This document shows positions 13,308 through 24,837 of a DNA stretch of 64,000 nt, piece by piece. The stretch spans positions 47,244,019 through 47,308,018 of the forward strand of contig CM049306.1 of the NCBI GenBank assembly GCA_026874595.1, given 5' to 3'. A model generated the notes under the pieces. It was not told the origin of the DNA, ran no database searches, and was given only the letters and a program-made list of their open reading frames with translations. Position numbers and translations under genes: made by a program. The number at the start of each line of letters is the position of its first letter. Position 1 is the stretch's first letter. Origin of the DNA: Sipunculus nudus. Taxonomy: Eukaryota; Annelida; Sipuncula; Golfingiida; Sipunculidae.

Positions 13308-13399
13308 TTATTTACAAGTGAAGTCATCATATAGCAGTAGCTGAATTGCTCTTGGTTGAGATTCATACAAATTGCTGCATTGGCAAAAGTAATAAAGTC
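13308..13399 (-). other. Candidate alternative terminal exon of the small secreted protein gene
   Basis: On the minus strand a good acceptor (CTTTTATTTATTTACAG) ends at 13400. One reading frame after it runs LYYFCQCSNLYESQP... to DDFTCK and a TAA at 13310-13308, adding three cysteines. Another frame is also open for 31 codons. A splice from exon 3, for example at the weak GGA/GTAATG donor, or from the TAG/GTGACG donor inside exon 2 (phase 1), would join it in the cysteine-containing frame. Without transcripts I cannot say whether it is used or is simply 3' UTR. Confidence 0.3.
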
Positions 13400-13433
13400 C
13401 TGTAAATAAATAAAAGTCGCCATGTCCATCTCT

Positions 13434-14850
13434 TCAGCTTATAACAATTGATGAAATAAGTGACGTCAGAGACGTTGTCGATTGGTGCACTGATCTGTGA
13501 ATATTTCTAAGTCCCACTCGGGATTGTAAAACACTTTTCCTCTCTAGAACTTCTCTTTGATGAGTGCTCAGGGGCGCCATATTTAATACCATCTTCACAT
13601 TACTCCAGAACTGGTCAAACCTTGACGTTCGCTACAAAGAAAAAAAATGAACTGATTAATACATGAAAACGTATACGACAACAAAATTATATATAGTTCT
13701 TAAGTCAAATTTGTCTTTCACATGAAAACAAAATTCTTGAAAACAATAAGTATAAAAAACATGAAGAAAACAAAATCAAAATAAAATAATGCTGAAAAAT
13801 ATAAACCACATAATATACTTTACATATACTTTACATAACCCATGATTAGTTTATTTTGCTTTCGATTTGCGAAAGAAGTCAAATAATCTGTAATTAAAGC
13901 CGGACTAAGCTGATATTCGAACATAATTTGTTTGCTGGCATGGTGATTTAACTGATGTTTCTTTCTTTGGTTATGGATATTATTATATACTATATATACT
14001 TTGGTTATATAGAGTATTATATATTATGTATTATATATATATAGTATATTATAATCATTCAATGTAACATTTTCAAAATTGACTCTAAAAAAGTTGAGTA
14101 TACTAATGTCTATTTCACATAGAAGTAAATGTTAAATACTTATTAGACTGAGGCAGTTCCGTTTGTTTCACCGTACCCGTATTGAAGTTAACTTTTTTTT
14201 TGTCGGAAGCCAATGAAAGGGCCCGTTTCATACCATACTTAATTCGACACCGTATGTAATTTTTTACTTATTGTTAAATGAACAATAAAAATGATAAGCT
14301 ATATACCTGTGTTCCACAAGAAATAAGCTCCTCCCACCCGTCACCTATATCACTACGCATACCCGACAAGGTGGTCAGCAATCGGTGTCGACCCATGTCA
14401 CCGCCACCCAGCACTTGCATGGCCGTCGCCCTTGGAATAAAGGGTTCTGACGGTGTAGTTTCTGAAAAAAAAACATAAATGATTTATAACAAATTATAAT
14501 CAGTGACAATTACTGTTGTGCTTATTTGATACGTACTTTGAAGAATCTTAAAACATAAATCATGAACATCATAGGAAAAATGAAATTAAATTCTCCTTTA
14601 AAATTAAAATCTGTAATGCGCTAGAACACCGAAGCTTTAGCAAAATATTGAAAATAGGATGGATTACATGTGCGCTATAAATTTAAATGTGTTCCTTGTA
14701 AATGATCGTATAGTTACTTTACTTAGTTTTACGACGAATCTGGATACATCCAGATGAATCTGATATCTTGATATCTTGAACATTTTTTTTCTCAATGTAA
14801 TGTTTGAACCAAATGTCCGGTTTTTCAAAGACGGATAAAGCGATATATGA

Positions 14851-14892
<42 letters not shown>

Positions 14893-15004
14893 ACAGAAAA
14901 TAACCCCTAAGGCCAATCACAAATTCCATGATTTAACTCTTTATTTAAAGATATATATAATATATATATAAATATATATATATATAGGTAATGAACTTAT
15001 ATTG

Positions 15005-15057
<53 letters not shown>

Positions 15058-15274
15058 TGTTCTTTCTAGGCTGTTGGCAATGCACTGAAGGCAAAGTGCT
15101 CTATGGTATAACCAGAGCGTATCAATATATATCATGTATAAGGAATCAAACGATTGTAAGCATCGTGTTTACTAATCAGTTTCGTACCGTTGTACGGCAC
15201 TCATCAGAACGATATGAATGAAGGGGTTGTACATTGAACAACTGGTTGTTCACTGGAGCGTGTTTGTGGTTATT

Positions 15275-15323
<49 letters not shown>

Positions 15324-15463
15324 TGCTTACTTCAATATATGATAATTATAGAGTAAAGCTGAGTAAATAAAAAAAACTTACCATAGATAATTTGTGCCTG
15401 CGACAGATGCGCACAGAAACAGAGTGTTACGCAGCCAGCAACAAAGTATCCAAAACGCAGCAT
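13434..15463 (-). CDS. Predicted small secreted protein, three exons, unknown family
   Basis: Spliced gene too fragmented to stand out as one frame. Exon 1 (15463-15382, 82 b) encodes a clear signal peptide: MLRFGYFVAGCVTLCF..., hydrophobic core about residues 4-18, likely cleavage near SQA/QI (23/24). It ends at donor G/GTAAG in phase 1. Exon 2 (14461-14307, 155 b) follows a TTTTTTTTTCAG acceptor, continues that phase with ETTPSEPFIPR..., and ends CAG/GTATAT in phase 0. Exon 3 (13631-13434, 198 b) follows TTTTCTTTGTAG and reads 65 codons (RTSRFDQFWSNVKM...) to TGA. Total is about 144 residues, with one cysteine (SCGTQ) outside the signal peptide. I recognise no domain. A TATA box lies about 62 bases above the ATG and AATAAA about 224 bases past the stop. 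Intron 1 holds three (TA)n tracts and a sense-oriented hammerhead ribozyme. Exons 1 and 2 are well supported; the 3' end is less sure because an alternative acceptor lies at 13400. Confidence 0.62.
14853..15052. repeat. (TA)n tracts in intron 1 of the secreted-protein gene
   Basis: TA tracts at 14853-14889 and 15009-15052, with an imperfect one at about 14951-14986. A third perfect tract at 15278-15322 lies on the other side of the hammerhead block. Likely length-variable. Confidence 0.9.
15053..15278 (-). mobile_element. Penelope-like or retrozyme-type element remnant carrying the hammerhead
   Basis: The non-TA sequence between two (TA)n tracts (15009-15052 and 15278-15322) forms one block around the hammerhead. 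On the minus strand, after the cleavage site it continues with TACGCTCTGGTTATACCATAG, CTTCAGTGCATTGCCAAC and CTAGAAAGAACAATTG. From memory this resembles repeats that accompany hammerheads in invertebrate genomes. No reverse transcriptase or GIY-YIG coding is seen, so it is a fragment or a non-autonomous unit. Confidence 0.45.
15161..15216 (-). ncRNA. Type I hammerhead self-cleaving ribozyme
   Basis: On the minus strand all core elements are present in order. CUGAUGA is at 15207-15201. Stem II is GUGCCGU / ACGGUAC (7 pairs, one G-U) closed by loop ACA at 15200-15184. GAAA is at 15183-15180. A 3-bp stem III (ACU / AGU, loop GAUU) leads to the cleavage triplet GUA ending at 15170. Stem I pairs AACACGAUG (15169-15161) with CAUAUCGUU (15216-15208): 3 bp, a 3x3 internal loop, then 3 bp. 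A very short stem III with an internal loop in stem I is what is known from Penelope-like elements and metazoan retrozymes. It lies in intron 1 of the secreted-protein gene, in sense orientation. Every core nucleotide is intact, so it may be active; no activity is shown here. Confidence 0.85.
15278..15322. repeat. (TA)n tract flanking the hammerhead block
   Basis: Uninterrupted TA repeat of about 45 bases in intron 1. Confidence 0.9.
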
Positions 15464-15524
15464 CTTTCGGTCTTACCTATAAGAAATAGCCTCAAACTTA
15501 TGAAATTGCCTTGGTTTGCGTCCC

Positions 15525-15531
15525 CTTTATA
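15525..15531 (-). promoter_or_regulatory. TATA box of the small secreted protein gene
   Basis: TATAAAG in the context GCATATAAAGGGGACGC on the minus strand. Initiation would be expected about 25-30 bases downstream, near 15500, giving a leader of about 35-40 bases before the ATG at 15463. A TTATAG/GTAAGA just before the ATG looks like a splice site, but this spacing leaves no room for a leader intron. An AGGTCA half-site (about 15559) and a CACGTG E-box (about 15612) lie further upstream; their use is speculative. Confidence 0.6.
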
Positions 15532-15968
15532 TGCGATAAGAGCATATCCATCAAAAAAGGTCAGGTAAGAAAGAAGAGGCGGAGAGGGGGTCTTGATAAT
15601 CTTTACAGGACCACGTGAATATGTATGGCTATGTTAAGAACATATATTGCATACCTATAATATTTCTACATGATAAAATTTAATAAGTTATGACTCCAGC
15701 GGAGCGTTACGTAGGTCTGAGATTTATTGTATTTCACATATGGTGTCACCTAGACTCATCGCGCGTGTAGGTTGGCATGCCAGCAGCACATAATATCTCA
15801 CACGTAGGGCACTGGGCACGTTATATTTGCTACGTGGGTGTCCATATAACAGTGAATCAATGCTTTACCTACAGTTACTCGCAAGCTGATCTACGTCATA
15901 TGAATGACATGAGTAAAGGTGCTTTTTAATTAGTAAAAAAATACCTTATTACCTATATTCTTTATACA

Positions 15969-15972
<4 letters not shown>

Positions 15973-16034
<62 letters not shown>
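15973..16034. repeat. (TA)n microsatellite
   Basis: TA repeat interrupted once by TG. It lies about 450 bases upstream of the TATA box of the secreted-protein gene. Confidence 0.9.
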
Positions 16035-16784
16035 TCGAAGAGAGGGAGAGGCAGACAAAAAATTTGACAGAAACTAATAATAATTTGACAGATAATAATT
16101 CTAATAAAGTCTTCAAACGATTGCAGCTGAAAACCCTTCCACTTGTTAGTCAAATTTGATTTTCGATCTTATATATCACTCCGTTGAAATATCAATAATT
16201 TATTAATAAACCGTTTAAATATATTAGGATTTTATGATATTATTTTGTCTTAATCAAGATGAAACTTTCCGGAGGGTACAATCTCACGGAATAGAACCTT
16301 TGTTACAATAAACGATACAATACACTATAAGTTTCGCTTTGTCCTGTATTGAGGTTACATTAGCTGCCCATTCATCCCGTTTCACGACATGGTTTATTAT
16401 CAGTGTGTGCCGGCCCACAATCTACAAGTACTTGACGTCACAGGCGATTAGTTGAAGTGTGAAGCACGTGACGAAACTTCCACCCGGTATCACGCGGAAG
16501 TTCACCCAGGAATAGTCCAAAAACAAGCCAAGGACTGGCGAGAGAGTTTCTAAATTGTAAATCTCCCCTTTCTAAATTGTGAGCCTCTCCCTGAGCTAAT
16601 ATATTACAAATCCACACAGTTAAAATTGGATAAGTTATATAAATCAATTAATTTACCAGTTGAAATGTATGCAAAAAAATTATTTTTATCCTGCCCCACT
16701 GACGATTTAAGAATATTTTTATTGTACTATCAAAAAAATTGGTACGTAGTTGCTGATTTTAGAGGATGTACATGCGCGTGGAGC

Positions 16785-17060
16785 GGGATGGCGTAATTAT
16801 TAGGGTGCTGGATTTGTAACCGCAATGTTGTTAGTTAGCGCCCGTTTTGACCAGTTTCCACGCTGAGACTCCAATCCAAAGTCTTTATCACAAAAGGGCG
16901 CTTTCTCTACCCAGGAATGAATGGTGACTGGTTATTGGGCGGCAGGCAAATGTAGATCGAATAACTGTCTTTCGATATTATGGCCTCTTGGGATGTGTGC
17001 TCCCTAGGGGCTGAGAGAAGCTGCAATATTTTTACCGTCCCTAAAGACCAAGAAGGAAAG
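16785..17060 (+). mobile_element. Possible decayed SINE
   Basis: GATGGCGTAATTATTAGGGT resembles a tRNA A box, and the following TTAGCGCCCGTTTTGACC may be a degraded B-box region. About 250 bp are GC-richer than the flanks. No second copy in the window confirms it. Confidence 0.35.
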
Positions 17061-17683
17061 TGAAAAGTCGGATATGACTAACATTTTTAGAGACATCTGA
17101 TTCTTACGCCCCCACCTTTACCTCTATACCCGTAGCATTTTAAATTTTATGCTTGGTTGAGAACTGTGAAAAAGAATATACTCAAACATATTTATATGGG
17201 TTTTTTTTCAATGTTTAAAGACTAAACTCCATTTGGGTGTTGTTTTCCATGATTATTTTGTTGTTACTTATAAGAAAAAAACCTTTTAGCTGTAATAGAT
17301 TGAATATGACGGACCTTGTGCCTGTGAAGTGTACTCCCACGGTTCAAGCGAGGCCATGGTGATAAGAACATTAGCAGAACCTCACATGATTCCCGACAAG
17401 GCATGGACAGCTCATGATCACTTGATTATTTACAGGCAGGTACAATAAGTTCCGCTTACGACCACCTACACGGACACTTAGTGATCATTTTTCCTATTAA
17501 ATCATAAAGGGCATTTAGAACAAATATGCTGATGCACATGGGACTATGGATGAAGATAAATTTAATTAAGAAATAATATAATGTATTATTAGTTAGCTTT
17601 CTGGACTTCAGAATTTACATTCATGTGAATATGTTAAATCCAGAAGTCATAACATGTGGTTAAGACATTCGGACGAATCTCTG

Positions 17684-17722
17684 TTTTTTTTTTTGTTTTT
17701 TTTGTTTTTTTGTTTTTTTTTT
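17684..17722. repeat. T-rich TTTTTTTG tract
   Basis: Runs of T broken by single G residues over about 40 bases; possibly the reverse of an A-rich retroposon tail. Confidence 0.7.
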
Positions 17723-20700
17723 GACTGGACCACTTTTCCTTTGAGTAGTTGTTGCTAGACGGGGTTTGAAAAGGGGACCTATTGTGACTTCACTTTTCAT
17801 ATTCTCCCCGGGAGCAAAACATATCAGTCTCATTTTAGAGGTGGTCGTTTTACGAAGGTGGTCGTCATGAATATATTTTTACTAAAGATTTTTTAAATTT
17901 CTTTTGGTCGTATATATTTATTGGAATAAATAAAATATTATTAGAAAAATAAAGAAATCCCTCATCGCCGTTGGTTGACCTTCAGTCAATAATTCCATAG
18001 TGTAAATTTAACTATGTGTCCGGGCAGTAGGCAGTCTATTACTCTGAAAAGGGGGGCCTGGGACCTCTCAAATGAGATTTCTTTGTGTTCAGATGCTCAT
18101 GCTCTCGGCAAAAATAGCGATGTTAGTATCTACACGATCAATACATTTGATTCCCGATGCTTTCAGTGTTTAGAGGACAGATTTGATCATGCGTCGGCCG
18201 TTAGGCGGGGGATATTCCCGGCTAATGTTTCGCAATGTTTCCTATCAGTGTTAACTACATGCGTGATATCAGGTTCTATGCGGATTTAATAAATAAATCG
18301 GTATGTATACTAACAGGACAAAAGAGGAACGTGTCACTAAACACCTTCAGGCACTTAGCTCACTATTTATATGGAGGCAAATTATGTATTGCCACTGTAA
18401 CATTTGATTTTGCACAGAATACTTTTTTTCCATGGCGAGATGCTTTATTATATTAAGGCTCGGTTGCCAAGAGCCGACAATAAAGACCTAGCTAAGGACT
18501 AATTTGCCCAGGAACAGCCCTGGCATAATAAAACTCTTCGCTGTTGCGTGTCTGTTTAAAAGATCATTCTAGATTTGTAGTGAGAATTAACATACCTATC
18601 AAAGGAGTCTAATCTTGTTTAACTCCCCCCAGAAAACCATGTATCTGACATATTTGTCGTGACTTTGAAACGTGTACGATAACAACGGACCCAAGTGTAA
18701 GTCAGGATTTTCGGCGTGTACCATAAACTTTGCCATTTTGAACGGCTATATCGTCATTTTCAAACTGGGTTAGCATGTGGTTTGGAAAACAACAACAAGC
18801 CGTGTAGGACAAAGCAGACATTTCAAACCCGTCATTACGCGGCCGGTTTACAACTTTCATACAATTAGGTCAAGTAGATATTATTTCCCAATGGACCTTT
18901 CACGTGTCGTGAGTGCAAAATACTAGGTTATATTCGTGTCGCGAGTGAAACTCTCTTGTGGGGGACCCTTTAATTCTATAAAAATTAGATTGAATTGAAG
19001 GATAAGGGAAGTCATAACATGATTTGACATTTCAATGTCTATTTATCACCATTTTCTCTTATCAATGTTTCTTGTATGGTGAGTTTCATATATATATACG
19101 GGAAGATACCTGCAAGTTTGGATAATCGGGTGAAAAATTATACTTACTGTAATAGCGGCAGTTGCTAGGTAGTTGCTTGCTTGATTACTTTACTTTTACT
19201 CTCCTTTGAATGATGAAGTTTATATTGATAACCAAATATTTATATATACTTGAATGAGGAAGTAACAAAGAAATATTCCTTTATACGAGTTCGGAAAATT
19301 TTAACGTTTACGATAGTGAAATGATGTATGAATCACGTCGGAAATGCACAATGGCAGCAGGTGACCAGGGTGAAAGGACTGATAAGGTTTTATTGTTGGG
19401 TACAATTGAGGAAATGGGGACAACATGATAAGTTCTTAGCAAGTGCCGCCAGGCCCATGCAGGTGAGGTCATTGGGTACACCTTGATAACTGCATGTGTG
19501 AGGGGATTTCCCCAGGCGCCTCCCCGATGTCTTACGTACAAATCCTTGGAGGATCCTTGATGCCAGCTAAACCTGAACCAATCTTATCGCAGTTTGGCAC
19601 CCAGGAGTAAGCTCAACTTGGGGAGGTATTAAGAAACCCCCACAATTTAATGGTACCTTGGGATAAGATATGTATAAAACTTCCACAGGTGATATTTTGT
19701 ACTTTTTCTTGGTTTAACCGTTGTAAAAAGGTTGAGCGTATATCGATCATTTAAGGGGCTGTTACGCAGGCGTACAAAAGTTGTATATTTTATAACCACA
19801 TGGAAGGTGCTTTCTGTATCTGAGATATTTACCTCTTGTTAAGTGGAGGAATAAAATGAAGGTAAAGGATGGTTATGTCAAATACTGGTAAGAATTTTAA
19901 ATTGAAACAAACACCAGTGCTCAAGTTATGAATATATAGATTATGCTGTTAATAATGTTATCAATGTTCCTCTGTTGTAAATCCATATATTAGGACGCCA
20001 TTATAAACGAATGATATGTGGTACAAAAGAATGGCAGAGAGGTGAAAGGTTATGACGTTATAAATATATCGGAGAAAACGAGACTTATTTGTGCTTTAAT
20101 AAATGCAATGAAACGGCTAATATAAGGCCAAAGGAAGGGTTGAGATTTCAGGCACTTTTTTCATAAATCAGTGAGGGGGATTTGTTTACATGTTCATAAT
20201 TAAAGACAACATTCTGAAAACAAGTTGTTTTGTTCATCGTAAAAACGGACAATTTTTTTAAATTATCATCTTATACTTCTGAAAGAAATTTCCGATTGAC
20301 TGGACGTCAGAATCAGTAAACTCTATGGAAAATTAAAAAAAAAAAAATTAATGCGGGTTGAGGGTTGTCAAAATAAATCGAACCACTCAGAACATTTTCA
20401 TAATTTTCTTTTTGATACTGTGTGGACAGACAGAGAAAAGGCACTAAGAGGTGAACAGGTAACCTCCATCAATTTATATGGCGGGGGTAATTACAATTGG
20501 AATGATAATCACTGGAATTACATAATTGATTAGTGGTTATGGTGGATGGTGATTAATGAAAACCATGACCTCCTTAACCGCACATCAAGCCGTGGGTTTG
20601 TTTACTCTGCCATGCATGTGTACTAACAAGTTAATACAAAATAAATGGGTTCACTGTTCCTGGAACATTCATGTCATGATCTTATTACTTATCTCCTGGT

Positions 20701-20878
20701 CACCTCCTGAGTGTGGAAATGCCCGTGTGAGAGCTTAGTGGAGAGCTTATAGACTTTAAGGTGAGAGTGTGGACTGGAGGTACGAGCTCGGGCCATTGTA
20801 GGAGATTGAAGTACTCGTGTAACACATACCCTATACATGCAGTCACCGCTGTTTGTCATCGCTGCAATGAGTTAACTA

Positions 20879-21463
20879 CAGTGGAACCCCACAATTACGA
20901 CCACAAATGGGACTGAGCAAAGTGGTCGTAATTTGGGGGTGGTCTTATTTGTGAAACTCTTACCTTGGTCGCATATAACACGCTGATGTGTAATGTGTAT
21001 TAAATTGCATATCTTTAATGTGAGTTATAACAAAATATTTTACTTAACGGGCCCTTATTATGAATGTTTTTTTGTGTGTAGCTGATAAGAAAAAAATATT
21101 TAATATATTTATTCATGATAAAAATTAATGTACATGTACACATACGTAGTGACTGATGATTAACACATAATAACACTAGAGGCAATATGAAAACAACTAA
21201 CTGAATACATCTTGAACATAACACGTCATAAATATAGCCTTCCGCTTGAGTATTTATTGCGTGCACTTTAGTTTTACCGACAGTAAACTGCTGAGCCAGT
21301 CGGTGCTGATTGCCGTTTTGATTAACGCCACGTTCTCCTTCAAGGAGGGCTCTTTCAGAGGTATGGTCGCACGAATAAACTAAAAAAAATCGGGACCAAG
21401 CAAAGTGGCCGTAATTGTGGGGTGGTCGCAATTGTGGGGTGGTCGCAAGGCGGAATTCCACTA
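20879..21463. mobile_element. pogo/Tigger-like MITE, about 585 bp
   Basis: Left end CAGTGGAACCCCACAATTAC and right end, in reverse complement, TAGTGGAATTCCGCCTTGCG. Both ends carry GGTCGTAATT/GTGGGGTGGTC subterminal motifs and are flanked by TA on each side (20877-20878 and 21464-21465), as expected for the Tc1/mariner-pogo superfamily. The 172-codon open frame inside it on the minus strand resembles no transposase and is a chance frame. Confidence 0.8.
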
Positions 21464-22769
21464 TATTTACCATATAAGTAAGGACCACTCGCTTTTTCTT
21501 TGAACCGATCGTAAATACCTTTCTTAGTTTCATACGTCAGTAAATAATTCTAGATCCTCGCTTCGACTAAATAGTTAAAAAATAGTAATCATGCTAATTT
21601 AAGCCAATCTGATTTTGGTAGGTTGCCATCGTGTCTGAACACCTTTCCTCTACTTCAAACCGTTGACAGATGAGCTTCCTGATTTTATAACGTTTTCTTA
21701 ATTGGAGGCGTAAATGTTGAAAGCTGACGAGAAAAAATAATCAGAATTAATATGCCAGGTTCAAATATGATGAATTTTTCCTAATTGTAATTTTGAAGAA
21801 TACATGTTTTTCAAGAAAAATATGGTCTTAAACTTTTGAGTTAGTTCTGTCTAGTCATTGATTTTGTCATTACTAAAAACCTCCGTTTCGTATGGTTTAC
21901 GACAACAGCAAAGGCCCTTTGTCCCTCTATACAAATCTTACACTAAAATGTATAAATTACACACCATTCTGGAACGGTTCAGTGTAATTATTGCATATAT
22001 TATATTGGAATAATCCCACTGCACCGGAAACGACGTCATAATATATTTCGTCATCGAAAAATAAATAATATGACTCTTTAATGGCTGGGATTGGTTATCG
22101 GATATCACCTGTGGATAACGTTACTTTTGGTTTGATAAATTTACTTCCACATGCTGTTACCTGGTTACCGGAATCAATTTCCCCACATGCGCTCCATCCC
22201 CCCCCCCCCCCGTGCCCACTTCAATGATAACTGTGTACGTATATTAAAATAGGTAATAGTCATCTGCGTGTACCGCAGATATATGGTCTGGAAATATCGG
22301 GGAATAACGCTCTGTACACCTCTGAACTACTAATATCAAATAGTTCAGTATTAAGGGAAACTAAAAACACTTTACGATTTAACATTTCCACACAGGCTGC
22401 AAAGAGCTAGAGCATTGGCGTAAGGGACAAGATTACCATTTGTCAATTTTTTTATGGAAAATTTCCAGATATGTATAGCCATCCAAAGAGATTATTTATT
22501 TTGTCAAGCTTTCACAGAATTTCCTCACCTTCATACGTTTGTATTCTAATGAATATCTTATTCAATCCAATTGTGAGCAAATGACAATACAGCTTAGACT
22601 TTTGTCACATAGACTGGTTGGTGTCCAAATTCGAGATTTTATGGACCTGCGATGGGCTGTTCGGTGGAATTTAATCGTGAGCAGACGCGGTATTGGCTTT
22701 GGACGTTAAAGGTATCTAATAAACATTGATTCGTGTTAAAATTTTGGGTACGAGTAACGTGATTTAATA

Positions 22770-23000
22770 TATAGACTCCTTCCAAGTATCAATATAAGCA
22801 GGTGAGAATATCACTCATCAACAAGAATAGTCTACAGTAAGAAGGTCCTTTAGTTCAGAAAGTACTGTCGTACGTATTTAAATAAACATTGTTCATCACG
22901 AATTTATATATATACTTACAAAATTATTAACTGCCCAGTGTTGTTGAATCATTTTACATTGGTTAATGATATTGAATACTGTCATGCATTAGAAGATTAG
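22770..23000 (+). repeat. Direct repeat F, copy 1
   Basis: TTCCAAGTATCAATATAAGC ... CAGTGTTGTTGAATCATTTT ... ACTGTCATGCATTAGAAGATTAG aligns along its length with 23525-23757, about 750 bp away. Confidence 0.7.
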
Positions 23001-23084
23001 GGTCGGAATGGCGCTATGACTTCCCTGGGTGTTCAGTTAAAAGATTCTAGGTCAGTGTTTACGATTTGTGCCGTGAAAACGGAG

Positions 23085-23115
23085 GGACAGACGGACAGAC
23101 AGACGGACGAAGAGT
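23085..23115 (+). repeat. Short GGACAGAC tandem repeat
   Basis: GGGACAGACGGACAGACAGA followed by CGGACG, a minisatellite-like run between the two copies of direct repeat F. Confidence 0.7.
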
Positions 23116-23384
23116 GATCGCTATAGGTCAGATGACTTTCATTCAGCTGAGCTAAAAATAAACTTTTAAACATTCTTTCAAAGCATATCTTTCCATAAAA
23201 ACTTCACTTCGCCTATACTGAATAACATTTATGTCCCGCTATACATTGTACTCTGTTATATACATGCAGGTGTTTCAGTGTTTGTACAGGTGACGTTTAT
23301 CAGGAAATAACCGTGTAGTCTGTCTATGAATAAACAGTTGAGACTTAGGTCTGCTCAGTATGGGCTTAGGTGATACTTTTAATA

Positions 23385-23515
23385 AGGTAGCCTTTATCAG
23401 CAGGTAGTTGTCGGTCAAGCGTGTTTGTCCAGACAGTCAGTGACACTATTGGTATTGAAATATGACGCCAAATTATTTTCAGTTGCACTCATGTATTGTC
23501 ATAAGTCCTTCACAC
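23385..23515 (+). repeat. Direct repeat G, copy 1
   Basis: GCCTTTATCAGCAGGTAGTT ... GTCAGTGACACTATTGGTAT ... CTCATGTATTGTCATAAGTC, repeated at 32325-32452. Confidence 0.65.
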
Positions 23516-23524
23516 CTAATGTAT

Positions 23525-23757
23525 ATATAGGTTTCTTCCAAGTATCAACATAAGCAGGTAAAAATATCACTCATCAATAAGAATATTATATAGTAAAAAA
23601 GTCCTTCAGTATACAGGAAAGCCTCTCGTATTAAAATGTAAATTTTTGGTCATTAATTTATATACTAACAATATTATTAACTGACCAGTGTTGTTGAATC
23701 ATTTGACATTGGTTATTGATATGGCATACTGTCATGCATTAAAAGATTAGGTAGCTT
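23525..23757 (+). repeat. Direct repeat F, copy 2
   Basis: Begins TTCTTCCAAGTATCAACATA and ends ACTGTCATGCATTAAAAGATTAG; a diverged copy of 22770-23000. Confidence 0.7.
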
Positions 23758-24837
23758 CAGATAATTTTATGTAAAAATATAGAGAAATTTAATCTGGAAA
23801 GCCCTATCATTATTTTATACAAATTATGATATATGGTGGTTTTGAAAAATAAATATACTTTTAAGCTGTAAAAATGCATATGTAAATGAGCCACTGCGCT
23901 TTATTTCATAAGGGCTTTAATTATACATACTAATCTATACCATTCCCGAGTCTTGACCAAGCTGAAGCGCTTCGTCGTATTTTATTTGTTTTATTTTATT
24001 AGTTTTTATATATGACAGAGTGTACTAGGGAATACAAGCTCTGTTTGCTGATCATCCGATACAAGACTGGCCTTTGGGAGATATTATGCCTACCAAATTG
24101 TTGTCTTTATTCAGAACATAAATAACAAATTAAATTAGCACTCTAACTGGCTACCAGGCGGGTGTTATAGCGTAGATGTATACCTGGGCCTCGATCTACG
24201 TTTGCTTAAGGAGAAAAAAAAATCAACACTCCTGTATATGAATCACCACAGGTATTATATGAGCTAACCACACGATAACAGATTCTCTTTGAACAGGTGC
24301 CCGTCACAAGTACTCATACATCTCTAAGATATATAGGGGAAGTTCATTAAGACCCACACAACCAATACCTTATAGATCACACAGGCCCTAGTAACAATAG
24401 ACTTGGGGTGCGGGGCATTAATAGATATCAATTCATTTATACAAGTCTAATTTAGAAAAACTGTACCACTTGACACCACTTTGCGCATATAAATGTATGT
24501 GTAAAATATATATGCCTGTAGTTTAAAAGGTAAGACCCATGTGCCCGTGAAGCAAAACGGAGTTTTTGCGTCAAATCACTGATGTGCCAATGAAAGTGCT
24601 TTACATGTTTTTTTATGATTGTCTCGTTTCTTTCAGGGATGTAACATCGTAGTTTATAAATACGGCTCAGTATACCTATCAAAATCTTTCACAAAAACCT
24701 CAATGGACTGTCGCGACATTTTGCTACATTTGTGCATCTTCGTTCACTTTTTTTTCGTGTACTATACTGTTAACAGATGACTCATGGTTATGTTTGGACG
24801 AATATATAAAAATACGGGAATATGTACGTGTTATATA

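Larger units (their letters stand above)
16040..20870. other. No supported gene
   Basis: Upstream side of the secreted-protein gene. Contains a possible SINE (16785), a T-rich tract (17684) and a pogo-like GGTGGTCGTTTTACG fragment at about 17842. The plus-strand frame at 18014-18289 has no domain and no splice context that I could confirm. Confidence 0.45.

Noticed and set aside
18014-18289. 91-codon plus-strand frame as a coding exon
   Set aside because: It has an ATG, but no convincing acceptor or donor, no domain and no neighbouring exon in phase.
21015-21533. 172-codon minus-strand open frame
   Set aside because: It lies almost wholly inside the pogo-like MITE, runs out through its terminal repeat and has no transposase motif.
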